Shown here: positions 39,883 to 48,838 of the stretch, one piece after another
Position numbering within the stretch: the stretch's first letter is position 1
How the letters are laid out: each line of letters starts with the position of its first letter
From: Flavobacterium micromati
GTDB taxonomy: Bacteria > Bacteroidota > Bacteroidia > Flavobacteriales > Flavobacteriaceae
Reading direction: 5' to 3'
NCBI RefSeq assembly: GCF_900129585.1
Contig: NZ_FQWF01000008.1
Location: 124,001-188,000, forward strand
DNA: 64,000 nt
Position numbers and translations under genes: made by a program
Notes under the pieces: generated by a model
What the model was told of the DNA's origin: nothing
Database searches by the model: none
Seen by the model: only the letters and a program-made list of their open reading frames with translations

Positions 39883-41214
39883 TTATTCAAGCTCTGTTTT
39901 TAAAATTGTTTTATTCCATAATTCTGTTCCGTTTTTGTCAAATAACGTAAGTTTCATTTTTCGGTTTTCTTTTGAACCTTCAAAAGAAACAGTCCCAAAA
40001 TTATGTTGAATAAATGTGCTTCCTGCAACTTTAAATTTATTGTCCTCCTTTAAAACTCGCTCAGAAGCAACTCCAGAAGTTAGTGGTGATACTGTCCAAT
40101 CGTAAATAGGATAAGTATTTTCCCGCGGCATTACTGACAATTCAGCAAAATGCCTATCACCGCTCAAAAAGAAAACTCCTTTTACTTTATTTGCTGCAAT
40201 TTCTTGGAATATCTTTTCTTTTTCCTCTGGGAATTGGCTGTAGTTTTCGCTATCAGCAGCATTATTCAGTATTTGACTTCCTATTATTATTACTTTGAAA
40301 CTAGCTTTAGAAGCGCTCAAAGCGTCAATCAACCATTCAAATTGTGTGTTTCCCAACATGGTTTTGGCTCCGGTAATTCGTGCATCGGGCGATCTAAAAA
40401 ACCGACCGTCAATAAGAAAAAATTGTGCGTCGCCCCAATTAAAAGTCGAATAAACACCTTCATTTTGATCAGGATTAATTCCGTAATTTTTATTTGCCCA
40501 GAAGTCCTTAAACGCTTTTTGAGTAATTTGCTTATTATAAAAACTGCGATCGCTGTTATCTGGTCCGTAATCATGATCATCCCAAATAGCAAAATTTTGA
40601 GTTTTTGCCAGTAAAGGCTGCATTTCCGTGATAGATCTAGAATGCGTATTTCTATGATAAATTCCGGTTTTACTATCCCAATCTGATTCTCTTAAATAAA
40701 TATTATCTCCACCCCATATCATAATATCGGGATTTTTTTTACTAATGCTTTCAAAAATAGAGTAGCCACTTCCATAAGGTTTTCCAAGTCGATCCACCGC
40801 AGTTTCGTTTACATAGGTACAACTTCCAAAGGCAATCGTAAAATCAGGAGCATCCTCCCGCCATTGCCACAATTTTTTAGATGAAAACGAAGTTTCATAA
40901 GGCAATGTTATTTTCTTTTCATCAATATAAACCGAGTAATTGTATTTTTTGCCGGGTTGCAATTGGTCTAAAACAATATGATATGTATAACCCACGTCTT
41001 TTGAAGTTGTGTAATTTTCGGAGGATAAAAGCTGAGAAGGATTGTCAGTAGGAGAATATACTATTTTTACAGTGCTATTTTTTGTGGTTTGCAACCAAAT
41101 AACGGCTTCTGTCATTTCGCAATAACCCACCATTGGACCAGATTGTAAAATGCTTTTTTGTCCAAAAGAGGAACTAATATAAAAAACGAATAAAAACAGA
41201 ATAATTTTTTTCAT
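39883..41214 (-). CDS. PhoD-like alkaline phosphatase/phosphodiesterase, secreted
   Basis: A 443-residue secreted metallophosphatase with signal peptide (cleavage near SSFGQ). After an N-terminal fibronectin-like domain (about residues 20-115) come the metal-binding blocks FGSCTYVN, IMIWGGDNIYL, AIWDDHDYGPDNSDRSF and the late FFLSGDRHFAEL, in the order expected for PhoD. A C-terminal beta extension follows. It probably releases phosphate from phosphate esters outside the cytoplasm; phosphodiesterase activity is equally possible. It is convergent with the preceding hypothetical gene. Confidence 0.92.
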   Translation of the reverse strand: MKKIILFLFVFYISSSFGQKSILQSGPMVGYCEMTEAVIWLQTTKNSTVKIVYSPTDNPSQLLSSENYTTSKDVGYTYHIVLDQLQPGKKYNYSVYIDEKKITLPYETSFSSKKLWQWREDAPDFTIAFGSCTYVNETAVDRLGKPYGSGYSIFESISKKNPDIMIWGGDNIYLRESDWDSKTGIYHRNTHSRSITEMQPLLAKTQNFAIWDDHDYGPDNSDRSFYNKQITQKAFKDFWANKNYGINPDQNEGVYSTFNWGDAQFFLIDGRFFRSPDARITGAKTMLGNTQFEWLIDALSASKASFKVIIIGSQILNNAADSENYSQFPEEKEKIFQEIAANKVKGVFFLSGDRHFAELSVMPRENTYPIYDWTVSPLTSGVASERVLKEDNKFKVAGSTFIQHNFGTVSFEGSKENRKMKLTLFDKNGTELWNKTILKTELE

Positions 41215-41261
41215 GATACTAATTTAAAAATGGTTGCCCATTTTTTGTTATTGACTTTCTT

Positions 41262-41405
41262 CTAAATTCCAAATCCTAAATCCTAAATTCCAAATCCCAA
41301 ATTCTCAAATTCCAAATTCCAATTCTCAAATTCCAAATTCCAATTCTCAAATTCCAAATTCCAAATTCCAAATTCTCAAATTCTCAAATTCCAAATTCCA
41401 AATCC
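41262..41405. repeat. AAATTCC/AAATCCT short tandem repeats
   Basis: About 140 bases are made of 7-8 bp words AAATTCC, AAATCC(T/C) and AATTCTC in tandem, the same word family that begins the 38789 array and recurs briefly at 47222-47248. It fills the gap between the phosphatase gene and the next minus-strand gene. Confidence 0.85.
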
Positions 41406-41418
41406 TCCAACAAAACTA

Positions 41419-41961
41419 TTAAAAAAACACTCGAACAAATGGCATAAAAGCGCTACCATAAATATTATTGCTATCGTTCAACACATTATATCGAACTCCA
41501 ATGGTTGCAAATCCAGATCGATATCCTACTCCAACAAACAGCGCGGTATTCCAGTAATTTAACGAATTAGTTCTAGTGCCGTCTATACCTTGATTTACGC
41601 GCAGCTGCTCCAACTCCGCAGACAACTGGATCTGGGGTATGGGATTAGCTAAAGTTATTAAACTTCCACCATACAAATTAGTGGCAAAAAAATCTCTTTG
41701 CTTTAAATAGGAATATTGAGCCCCGATGCCTAAAGCTATATATTCGTTAAAATTATAGATGGCACTTGGCGCTACAGTGATATCAGTAAAACCAGAGCCA
41801 AAACCTAATCCAAGGCCTCCTCCAAATTGTACATTTTTCCAAAAATCATTTTGTGTAGAAATCGCCCCGTTATTTTGTTGTGCGCATAAAGTAGCACTAC
41901 CCAATAAAGTTGTTATTAGTAAAAAACAGTGTAAAGCGATCACGAAGGTATTGTTTCTCAT
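41419..41961 (-). CDS. Small outer-membrane-type protein divergent from sucA
   Basis: A 180-residue protein with a signal peptide (hydrophobic residues about 7-25, cleavage near LCAQQ) and alternating beta-strands with glycine-rich turns (FGGGLGLGFGSGFTDI, FVGVGYRSGFATIGVRYNVL) ending in an aromatic residue (FVRVFF), as in small beta-barrels. From memory such genes beside sucA in flavobacteria are often labelled alpha-ketoglutarate decarboxylase, but nothing here resembles an enzyme, so that label would be a neighbour-based error. The function is unknown. Confidence 0.8.
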   Translation of the reverse strand: MRNNTFVIALHCFLLITTLLGSATLCAQQNNGAISTQNDFWKNVQFGGGLGLGFGSGFTDITVAPSAIYNFNEYIALGIGAQYSYLKQRDFFATNLYGGSLITLANPIPQIQLSAELEQLRVNQGIDGTRTNSLNYWNTALFVGVGYRSGFATIGVRYNVLNDSNNIYGSAFMPFVRVFF

Positions 41962-42034
41962 AAGATTTCATTTTTTTTAACAACATTCACCGTAAAAGTA
42001 TCTTAAATTAAATTATAAATTTATTGTATTATTG

Positions 42035-42042
42035 TACTTTTG
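42035..42042 (+). promoter_or_regulatory. Candidate sucA -7 box TACTTTTG
   Basis: TACTTTTG matches the TAnnTTTG -7 consensus and lies 40 bp ahead of the sucA start codon. No TTTG box is found at standard spacing upstream. Confidence 0.5.
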
Positions 42043-42082
42043 CCAAACTATTTTAACAAAAAAGGTATATTCACTAAACATT

Positions 42083-44857
42083 ATGGATAGGTTTTCATTT
42101 TTAAACGCAGCACACACAGAATTTTTTGCCCAGTTATACGATCAATATTTAGAAAATCCAGATAGCGTGGAACCTAGTTGGAGAAGTTTTTTTCAAGGCT
42201 TTGACTTTGGAATGACGACTTACAATGAGGAAAATCCAGTCGAGCAAATTGCAAATTTCGCTTCAAATAACACGGATTATAGTTTAGTTTCTGATAAGCT
42301 TCAGAAAGAATTTAATGTATTGAAATTAATCGATGGATACCGTACTCGTGGTCATTTGTTTACTAAAACAAATCCGGTAAGAGAAAGACGAGCTTCATCG
42401 CCAACACTTGAAATCACAAACTTCGGTCTTTCATCTGCAGATCTATCTACGGTTTTTGACGCTGCTAAAGCAATTAATATTCAGCCGTGTACCCTTCAAG
42501 AAATCATTAGGCATCTAGATACCATATATTGCCAACACATAGGGGTAGAATATATGTACATTCGTAATCCGGAGGTGATCAAATGGATTCAAAATAAATT
42601 GGGTGTCAATGATAATCAACCTAATTTTTCGCAAGATCAAAAAAAATCAATCCTCAATAAATTGAATCAAGCCGTTTCTTTTGAAAACTTTTTGCATACC
42701 AAATATGTTGGGCAAAAACGCTTTTCTCTTGAAGGTGGCGAATCAATTATTCCGGCTTTAGATGCTTTAATCGAAAAAGCAGCTGAAAAAGGAGTAGAAC
42801 AATTTGTTATGGGAATGGCTCACCGCGGTCGTTTGAATGTTTTAGCAAATATTTTTGGCAAATCGACACAAGATATTTTTGGTGAGTTTGATGGGAAAGA
42901 TTATGATCAGGAATATTTTGATGGAGACGTAAAATATCACTTAGGACTTACTGCTGATAAGGTAACTAGTACGGGTAAAAAAATCAATATCAACTTAGCG
43001 CCTAATCCTTCGCACCTCGAAACTGTAGGTGCAGTTATTGAAGGAATAACCAGAGCTAAACAAGACAAATATTTTCCTGAAGACTTTTCTAAAGTTTTAC
43101 CAATAGCCGTACACGGTGATGCCGCAATTGCAGGTCAAGGCATTTTGTATGAAATTGTACAAATGGCACAACTAGATGGATACAAAACTGGAGGAACTAT
43201 TCATATTGTAATCAATAATCAAGTAGGATTTACCACAAATTACCTTGATGCACGTTCCTCTACTTATTGCACAGATGTAGCCAAAGTGACGCTTTCGCCA
43301 GTTTTACATGTAAATGCTGATGATGCCGAAGCAGTGGTTCATGCAATAGAATTTGCTTTAGATTATAGAATGCAATTTGGACGTGACGTATTTATTGATT
43401 TATTAGGTTATAGAAAATACGGACATAATGAAGGCGATGAGCCCCGTTTTACTCAGCCAGTATTGTATAAAATAATTGCTAGTCATAAAAATCCAAGAGA
43501 CATCTATATGGAAAAATTACTTGCAGATGGAGTAATTGATAACACTTTTGTAAAAGGGCTAGAGAAAGAATATAAACTAAACCTAGAAGTAAACTTAGAA
43601 GAGTCACGTAAAAAAGATTTGACGATCATTACTCCATTTATGAAAAATGAATGGCAAGGGTTTAAAAGAGTTTCTGATACGCAAATGCTTGAAAAAGTAG
43701 ATACCTCTTATTCAAAAGAAGGTCTTACCGCAGTTGCTAATGCAGTTTGTAATTTGCCATCAGATAAAAAATTCATTAATAAAATCCAAAAACTAATCAA
43801 CGATAGAAAAACAATGTTTTTCGAAAGCAATAAGTTAGATTGGGGAATGGCCGAACATTTAGCCTACGGATCACTTTTGCAAGAAGGTTATGATATTCGT
43901 ATTTCTGGGCAAGATGTAGAACGCGGTACTTTCTCTCATCGTCACGCCGTTGTAAAAGTGGAAGACTCAGAGGAAGAAGTAACCTTAATAAACAACTTAG
44001 AAGGTAAAAAAGGAAAATTTACGATTTATAATTCCTTGTTGTCAGAATATGCTGTTGTAGGTTTTGATTATGGTTATGCATTGACAAATCCAAATGCATT
44101 GACAATTTGGGAAGCACAGTTTGGGGATTTTTCCAATGGTGCCCAAATTATGATTGACCAATACATTTCTTGCGGTGAAGACAAATGGAACAACCAGAAC
44201 GGAATTGTTTTATTATTGCCGCACGGATATGAAGGTCAAGGAGCGGAGCATTCATCTGCTAGAATGGAAAGATATTTGCAACTTTGTGCAAGACACAATA
44301 TGTATGTAGCTGATTGTTCAACACCGGCCAACTTTTTTCACTTGTTGAGAAGACAAATGAAAACAACTTTCCGTAAACCGCTTGTTGTGTTTACACCAAA
44401 GAGTTTGTTACGTGATGCAAGATGTGTTTCTTCAATAGAAGATTTTACTCAAGGCACTTTTCAAGAAACATTTGATGATGAAACAGTAAATAAAGCAGAT
44501 GTAAAAACACTTGTTTTCTGTACCGGTAAATTCTATTATGACATCACTGCCGAAAGGGAACTTAACGGTCGTAATGATGTTGCAGTAGTGAGAATCGAGC
44601 AGTTGTTTCCATTGCCAGTAGAGCAGTTGAAAGATATAATTGCAAGATATCCAAACGCAGATGACTATGTTTGGGCACAAGAAGAACCAAAAAACATGGG
44701 AGCCTACAGCTTTATGTTGATGAATTTTGATTTAGTAAAATGGAGATTAGCTTCGCTTAAAGCGTATGCAGCTCCAGCAGCAGGAAGTTACACACGCGCA
44801 AAGCGCCGTCATGCTGATGCGATTCGAATGGTATTTGATAAAAATTTATTTAATTAG
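42083..44857 (+). CDS. sucA: 2-oxoglutarate dehydrogenase E1 component
   Basis: A 924-residue thiamine-diphosphate enzyme of the citric acid cycle that decarboxylates 2-oxoglutarate and passes succinyl to the E2 lipoyl arm. The start MDRFSFLNAAHTEFFAQLYDQYLENPDSVEPSWRSFF is the typical E1o N-terminus, so the ATG at 42083 is chosen over an upstream one at 42032. Core motifs: VMGMAHRGRLNVLANI, PIAVHGDAAIAGQG, NNQVGFTTN and GYRKYGHNEGDEPRFTQP, and later PHGYEGQGAEHSSARMERYLQLC. Its E2 partner lies 1.1 kb downstream beyond a toxin-antitoxin-like cassette. Confidence 0.97.
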   Translation: MDRFSFLNAAHTEFFAQLYDQYLENPDSVEPSWRSFFQGFDFGMTTYNEENPVEQIANFASNNTDYSLVSDKLQKEFNVLKLIDGYRTRGHLFTKTNPVRERRASSPTLEITNFGLSSADLSTVFDAAKAINIQPCTLQEIIRHLDTIYCQHIGVEYMYIRNPEVIKWIQNKLGVNDNQPNFSQDQKKSILNKLNQAVSFENFLHTKYVGQKRFSLEGGESIIPALDALIEKAAEKGVEQFVMGMAHRGRLNVLANIFGKSTQDIFGEFDGKDYDQEYFDGDVKYHLGLTADKVTSTGKKININLAPNPSHLETVGAVIEGITRAKQDKYFPEDFSKVLPIAVHGDAAIAGQGILYEIVQMAQLDGYKTGGTIHIVINNQVGFTTNYLDARSSTYCTDVAKVTLSPVLHVNADDAEAVVHAIEFALDYRMQFGRDVFIDLLGYRKYGHNEGDEPRFTQPVLYKIIASHKNPRDIYMEKLLADGVIDNTFVKGLEKEYKLNLEVNLEESRKKDLTIITPFMKNEWQGFKRVSDTQMLEKVDTSYSKEGLTAVANAVCNLPSDKKFINKIQKLINDRKTMFFESNKLDWGMAEHLAYGSLLQEGYDIRISGQDVERGTFSHRHAVVKVEDSEEEVTLINNLEGKKGKFTIYNSLLSEYAVVGFDYGYALTNPNALTIWEAQFGDFSNGAQIMIDQYISCGEDKWNNQNGIVLLLPHGYEGQGAEHSSARMERYLQLCARHNMYVADCSTPANFFHLLRRQMKTTFRKPLVVFTPKSLLRDARCVSSIEDFTQGTFQETFDDETVNKADVKTLVFCTGKFYYDITAERELNGRNDVAVVRIEQLFPLPVEQLKDIIARYPNADDYVWAQEEPKNMGAYSFMLMNFDLVKWRLASLKAYAAPAAGSYTRAKRRHADAIRMVFDKNLFN

Positions 44858-45090
44858 TGCCAACTGTTTTACTAATTGATGGATTTTGATTTTTCTTTTA
44901 TAGTAAAGAACATTTGCCAGCATATATTCATATTGAAAAAGCTGAAAAGACAGCCAAATTTAATTTAGAACATATTGAAGTGGTAAAATCTTCAGGATTT
45001 AATCCAACTCAATTAAAAACAATGCGTAATTTAGTAGAAGCAAATCAAGAACTTTTAATACAAAAATGGGATGAGTTTTTCAATAATTAG
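44857..45090 (+). pseudogene. DUF4160-type gene interrupted by an in-frame TGA
   Basis: Starting from GTG at 44857 (overlapping the sucA stop by one base) the frame reads VPTVLLIDGF, then TGA at 44887-44889, then FFFYSKEHLPAHIHIEKAEK and on to a stop at 45088-45090. The 78-codon frame matches the small DUF4160 family, in which the interrupted position is normally Arg in GFRFFFYSxEH, so one C-to-T change explains it. The last 20 bases overlap the next gene (DUF2442), its usual partner. It could instead be a sequencing error. Confidence 0.8.
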
Positions 45091-45307
45091 TAAATCAAAA
45101 AATGCAATAGACATTGTTTTTTCGGAAAACAAAATGATAGTGTACTTAGAAGATGGTCGTGAACTAGCCGTTCCATTAGAATGGTTTCCTAGATTAAGAA
45201 AAGCAACATCGGAACAGCTCAAAAAATGGAGGTTTATAGGTAAAGGCGAAGGCGTTCATTGGGAAGAGATTGATGAAGATATTTCGATAAAGAATTTATT
45301 AGAGTAA
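45071..45307 (+). CDS. DUF2442 domain protein
   Basis: A 78-residue protein with the DUF2442 pattern: a first strand pair ending MIVYLEDGRELAVPLEWFPRL, then RKATSEQLKKWRFIGKGEGVHWEEIDEDISIKNLL. DUF2442 genes commonly sit directly after DUF4160 genes and the pair is suspected to be toxin-antitoxin-like, though I know of no firm biochemical role. Here the DUF4160 partner is broken by a nonsense codon while this frame is intact. It is followed after 4 bp by the MntA-like gene. Confidence 0.88.
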   Translation: MSFSIISKSKNAIDIVFSENKMIVYLEDGRELAVPLEWFPRLRKATSEQLKKWRFIGKGEGVHWEEIDEDISIKNLLE

Positions 45308-45311
45308 AATA

Positions 45312-45617
45312 ATGCTGACAAAACAGGACATATTTCAAACTATAATAGCTAACAAAGAAGCGATAAAAAACTTCGGTGTTATTGAAATTGGTTTGTTTGG
45401 TTCTTATGTTAGAAATGAACAAACAAATGAAAGCGATATTGACATTCTAGTAGATTTTGTTAAAGAAAAAAAAACTTTAATGAATTATATTGATTTTTGT
45501 AATTTACTAGAAAGTCTGTTTAAAAATAATAAAATTGATATCGTTTCAAAAAGAGGGCTAAGTAAGTTTATTGGTCCTCATATTTTAAAAGAAGTTGATT
45601 ATGTCAAAATTGGATGA
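45312..45617 (+). CDS. mntA: MntA-type minimal nucleotidyltransferase (antitoxin)
   Basis: A 101-residue nucleotidyltransferase-fold protein. The catalytic signature is GLFGSYVRNEQTNESDIDILVDF (residues about 28-50): GS...R, then D-x-D. MntA-type antitoxins are known to inactivate HepT by adding AMP to it. The end overlaps the start of the hepT frame by 17 bases, the classic arrangement. Confidence 0.92.
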   Translation: MLTKQDIFQTIIANKEAIKNFGVIEIGLFGSYVRNEQTNESDIDILVDFVKEKKTLMNYIDFCNLLESLFKNNKIDIVSKRGLSKFIGPHILKEVDYVKIG

Positions 45618-45951
45618 AATAGAATTTATTAGACATATTTATGTTGAGGTAAGATTTATCCTTGATTCAATGAGTAAAGTTAGTGAGGATGAGTTTTATG
45701 AAGATGAAATACTAAAAAGAGCAATTACAAGAGCTTTTGAAATTATTGGTGAAGCAACTAAAAATTTAAGTCTTGATTTCCGCCTAAAATATAATAATGT
45801 GCCGTGGAGCTATATGGCAAAATTAAGAGACCGAATAATTCATCATTATCAAGGTGTTGATTTTGAAATGATATGGAATATCACGAGAGAAAATATTCCT
45901 GAATTAGATTTACAAATAACAAAAATAATAAACGAACACAGTTATAAATAA
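45601..45951 (+). CDS. hepT: HepT-like ribonuclease toxin (DUF86)
   Basis: A 116-residue HEPN-domain protein. The RNase motif R-x4-H-x-Y is intact in KLRDRIIHHYQGVDFEMIW, and the helix FEIIGEATKNLS is typical of DUF86. I chose the ATG at 45601 (MSKLDEIEF), two codons inside a slightly longer open frame. With the overlapping MntA gene it forms a type VII toxin-antitoxin pair. The pair stands between sucA and sucB in the same orientation and may be read from the same transcript. Confidence 0.92.
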   Translation: MSKLDEIEFIRHIYVEVRFILDSMSKVSEDEFYEDEILKRAITRAFEIIGEATKNLSLDFRLKYNNVPWSYMAKLRDRIIHHYQGVDFEMIWNITRENIPELDLQITKIINEHSYK

Positions 45952-45983
45952 CATTTAGAATTCATAAATAAAATAGTATAAAG

Positions 45984-47213
45984 ATGATTTTAGAAATGAA
46001 AGTCCCATCACCAGGGGAATCAATCAAAGAAGTTGAAATTGCAACTTGGTTAGTAAAAGATGGAGATTATGTAGAGAAAGACCAAGCAATTGCTGAGGTT
46101 GATTCAGATAAAGCAACACTAGAATTGCCAGCGGAAGCCAGTGGAATTATAACTCTCAAAGCAGAAGAAGGCGATGCTGTGGCAGTAGGTGCAGTTGTTT
46201 GTCATATTGATACTGATGGCGTTAAACCATCAGGCGATGTACAAGTAGCTGAGGTCGCTAAAGCGGTAGAAACAGCTAAAGTTGAAGTCAAAGCTGAAGC
46301 ACCAAAAGCTGCTCCAGTAGCAACTACAACTTATGCTTCAGGGGCACCGTCTCCAGCAGCAAGAAAAATATTAGATGAGAAAAACATTGCGCCAGCTTCA
46401 ATATCAGGATCTGGAAAAGCAGGAAGAATCACTAAAGAAGACGCAGTAAATGCAGTGCCTTCAATGGGAACTCCTACTGGTGGATCTCGCGGATCTGAAA
46501 GAACTAAATTATCAATGTTGCGTCGTAAAGTAGCGGAGCGTTTAGTTGCTGCTAAAAACGAAACAGCAATGTTAACTACTTTCAACGAAGTTAATATGAC
46601 GCCTATCAACACGATTCGTAAAGAATACAAAGATGCGTTCAAAGCGAAACATGGCGGAATTGGACTAGGATACATGTCTTTCTTTACGAAAGCGGTTACT
46701 AGAGCGTTGCATTTATTTCCAGATGTAAATTCAATGATGGATGGTGATCACAAAATTGCTTTCGATTTCTGCGATATTTCCATTGCAGTTTCAGGACCAA
46801 AAGGGCTTATGGTTCCCGTAGTTCGTAATGCTGAAAATTTAACGTTTCGTGGAGTTGAAGCTGATATTAAAAGATTAGCTATAAAAGCACGTGATGGTCA
46901 AATCACTGTTGATGATATGACTGGAGGAACTTTTACAATTACTAATGGTGGTGTTTTTGGAAGCATGTTATCTACTCCTATTATCAATCCTCCACAATCA
47001 GGAATCCTTGGAATGCATAACATAATCGAGCGTCCTATTGCTGTAAACGGTAAAGTAGAAATTCATCCTATGATGTATGTAGCACTTTCTTATGACCACA
47101 GAATTATCGATGGTCGCGAGTCTGTTGGTTTTTTAGTAGCGGTGAAAGAAGCACTTGAAAATCCAATGGAATTATTATTGGATAACAATCCTAAAAAGGC
47201 ATTTGAATTGTAA
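45984..47213 (+). CDS. sucB: 2-oxoglutarate dehydrogenase E2 (dihydrolipoyl succinyltransferase)
   Basis: A 409-residue E2 core subunit. The lipoyl domain is at about residues 1-80 with modified lysine Lys43 in [11 protein letters not shown]. It is followed by an Ala/Pro/Lys-rich linker, a peripheral subunit-binding domain (about 114-150, [15 protein letters not shown] ... GRITKEDA) and the catalytic acyltransferase domain with the active-site block [17 protein letters not shown] near residue 371. It lies 32 bp after hepT. Together with SucA and an E3 encoded elsewhere it completes the 2-oxoglutarate dehydrogenase complex. Confidence 0.96.
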   Translation: MILEMKVPSPGESIKEVEIATWLVKDGDYVEKDQAIAEVDSDKATLELPAEASGIITLKAEEGDAVAVGAVVCHIDTDGVKPSGDVQVAEVAKAVETAKVEVKAEAPKAAPVATTTYASGAPSPAARKILDEKNIAPASISGSGKAGRITKEDAVNAVPSMGTPTGGSRGSERTKLSMLRRKVAERLVAAKNETAMLTTFNEVNMTPINTIRKEYKDAFKAKHGGIGLGYMSFFTKAVTRALHLFPDVNSMMDGDHKIAFDFCDISIAVSGPKGLMVPVVRNAENLTFRGVEADIKRLAIKARDGQITVDDMTGGTFTITNGGVFGSMLSTPIINPPQSGILGMHNIIERPIAVNGKVEIHPMMYVALSYDHRIIDGRESVGFLVAVKEALENPMELLLDNNPKKAFEL

Positions 47214-47297
47214 GAAATAAAATTCCAAAATATAAATCCCAAATTCCTATTCAGGTCTTTGGGATTTTTTTTTATATTTGAAGAAAAAGTAGCAAAA

Positions 47298-47456
47298 ATG
47301 AAAATAAGTAAAAGAGAAATTAAAATTTTTATATTAGGATTTATAAGTTGTGTTGTACTACAAGGTATAATTGACTGGGAAGATTCCGTCCGATCTTTTA
47401 AAGAGGGTTGGAACTCAGTTGTTGCTATCAATACAACTTCCGATATATTATCGTGA
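47298..47456 (+). CDS. Small putative membrane protein, 52 residues
   Basis: A short frame starting MKISKREIKIFILGFIS, with one hydrophobic helix (about residues 8-22) and a polar tail IIDWEDSVRSFKEGWNSV. The WEDSVRSFKEGW tail looks constrained rather than random, and I believe similar small proteins occur in other flavobacteria, but this is from memory. The ATG at 47298 is preferred over an upstream one because the helix then starts near the N-terminus. Function unknown. Confidence 0.55.
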   Translation: MKISKREIKIFILGFISCVVLQGIIDWEDSVRSFKEGWNSVVAINTTSDILS

Positions 47457-47466
47457 TAAATATTTC

Positions 47467-47907
47467 TTATTTAAGCAAATACAAATAGTGATTATAATAA
47501 TCTACAATTGCTTTTCCTTTCATTAAAATATCAGCACCAATAATTCCATGTACTGGATTCGCTTTGTGTTGCATTAACGCTTCGTTCACATGCGATAAAT
47601 CGAAAATAACTAAGTCAAACGTATTATTTTTCCAGTTACCTATTTGTAAGTGATTTTTTGTGGCTATTTGAGTCAGCATTCCAGTTGCTCCAGCTCCAGC
47701 AGCTTTAGAGGCAGATTTTTTAGGTACTAATAAAAATAGTTCAACACTCTCAAATCCGATACAACTATTAGAAGCTCCAGTATCCAATATGAAATTTCCC
47801 AAAACGCCATTTATTTTTACTTTTATTAAAAGATGACGCGTTTTAGTAATTATAAATTTTACTTTTTTATAATTTTCCTTTTTAAGGATTTCGTTCAGGT
47901 TTTTCAT
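47467..47907 (-). CDS. Retropepsin-like aspartic protease family protein
   Basis: A 146-residue protein with a single aspartic-protease half: catalytic motif FILDTGASNSCIG at about residues 38-50 and the matching HGIIGADILMKGKAIVDYYNHYLYL end. A glycine/alanine-rich flap (KAAGAGATGML) lies between. Enzymes of this size act as dimers. No signal peptide is visible, so it is probably cytoplasmic. It is convergent with the small membrane protein gene and divergent from the TatD gene. Confidence 0.88.
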   Translation of the reverse strand: MKNLNEILKKENYKKVKFIITKTRHLLIKVKINGVLGNFILDTGASNSCIGFESVELFLLVPKKSASKAAGAGATGMLTQIATKNHLQIGNWKNNTFDLVIFDLSHVNEALMQHKANPVHGIIGADILMKGKAIVDYYNHYLYLLK

Positions 47908-47976
47908 ATATCAAAAAAAGGATTCTCAAATTTACTACAAAAATGTTAGAACTTAAATATTTACCATTCAAAACGG

Positions 47977-47984
47977 TAACTTTG
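47977..47984 (+). promoter_or_regulatory. Candidate -7 box TAACTTTG of the TatD gene
   Basis: TAACTTTG fits the TAnnTTTG consensus and lies 21 bp before the TatD start codon, giving a short leader. No -33 TTTG is seen at correct spacing. Confidence 0.4.
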
Positions 47985-48005
47985 CATTTTTGAAATAAAA
48001 GTTTA

Positions 48006-48773
48006 ATGATAATTACTGACACCCACACGCACCTTTATAGCGAAGAATTTGACCAAGATAGAGACACCATGATTAAACGTGCTATAAACGCTGGTGTTTC
48101 CCGATTTTTTATTCCAGCTATCGATTCCACCTGCACTGAAAGCATGTATGAGTTAGAGAAAAACTATCCAGAAAATGTTTTTTTAATGATGGGTTTGCAC
48201 CCAACTTATGTAAAGGAGAATTACCTTGAGGAATTACAGCATGTAGAAAATGAGTTGCAAAAGCGAAAGTTCTACGCGATAGGCGAAATTGGGATCGATT
48301 TGTATTGGGATAAAACGCATTTGCAAGAGCAGCAAATTGCTTTTACCACTCAAATTCGCTTAGCTAAAAAATACAAATTACCGATCGTAATTCACTGTAG
48401 AGATGCATTTGATGAAATTTTCCAAATTTTAGAAAACGAGAAATCAGCTGACTTATTTGGTATTTTCCATTGCTTCACAGGAACTCATGAACAAGCGCTG
48501 CGTGCAATATCCTATAATATGAAACTGGGAATTGGCGGCGTGGTGACTTTTAAAAACGGCAAAATTGATCAGTTCTTGAACCAAATTGATTTAAAACATA
48601 TAGTTTTAGAAACTGATTCTCCTTATCTCGCGCCCATTCCCCATCGAGGAAAAAGAAACGAAAGTAGTTACACACTGGCTGTAGCCGAAAAGGTAGCGCA
48701 AATTTATAATCTTTCAATACCTGAAATTGCAGCGATAACAACTGCGAATTCTCAAGCTATTTTTGGGATTTAA
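48006..48773 (+). CDS. TatD-family metal-dependent hydrolase
   Basis: A 255-residue TIM-barrel hydrolase of the TatD DNase family. The metal ligands are in the expected order: DTHTHLY at the N-terminus, GEIGIDLYWD (Glu), IHCRDA (His), FHCFTG (His) and ETDSPYLAP (Asp). TatD proteins are 3'-5' exonucleases with proposed roles in DNA repair. It is probably the first gene of a unit with the acyltransferase and asparaginase genes, 65 bp and then -11 bp apart. Confidence 0.93.
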   Translation: MIITDTHTHLYSEEFDQDRDTMIKRAINAGVSRFFIPAIDSTCTESMYELEKNYPENVFLMMGLHPTYVKENYLEELQHVENELQKRKFYAIGEIGIDLYWDKTHLQEQQIAFTTQIRLAKKYKLPIVIHCRDAFDEIFQILENEKSADLFGIFHCFTGTHEQALRAISYNMKLGIGGVVTFKNGKIDQFLNQIDLKHIVLETDSPYLAPIPHRGKRNESSYTLAVAEKVAQIYNLSIPEIAAITTANSQAIFGI

Positions 48774-48838
48774 ACTAGATTTCACAATTTATACATATTT
48801 TTTTTGTTCATTTGCCAATTAAATAATTAAGAACCATA

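Noticed and set aside
40150..40614. 154-codon plus-strand frame opposite the PhoD-like gene
   Set aside because: It lies wholly antisense to a well-supported enzyme gene and resembles no protein family.
44887..44889. TGA read as selenocysteine or another amino acid
   Set aside because: The position is Arg in the family as I know it, there is no selenocysteine hairpin evident, and other genes here use the standard code. A nonsense change is simpler.
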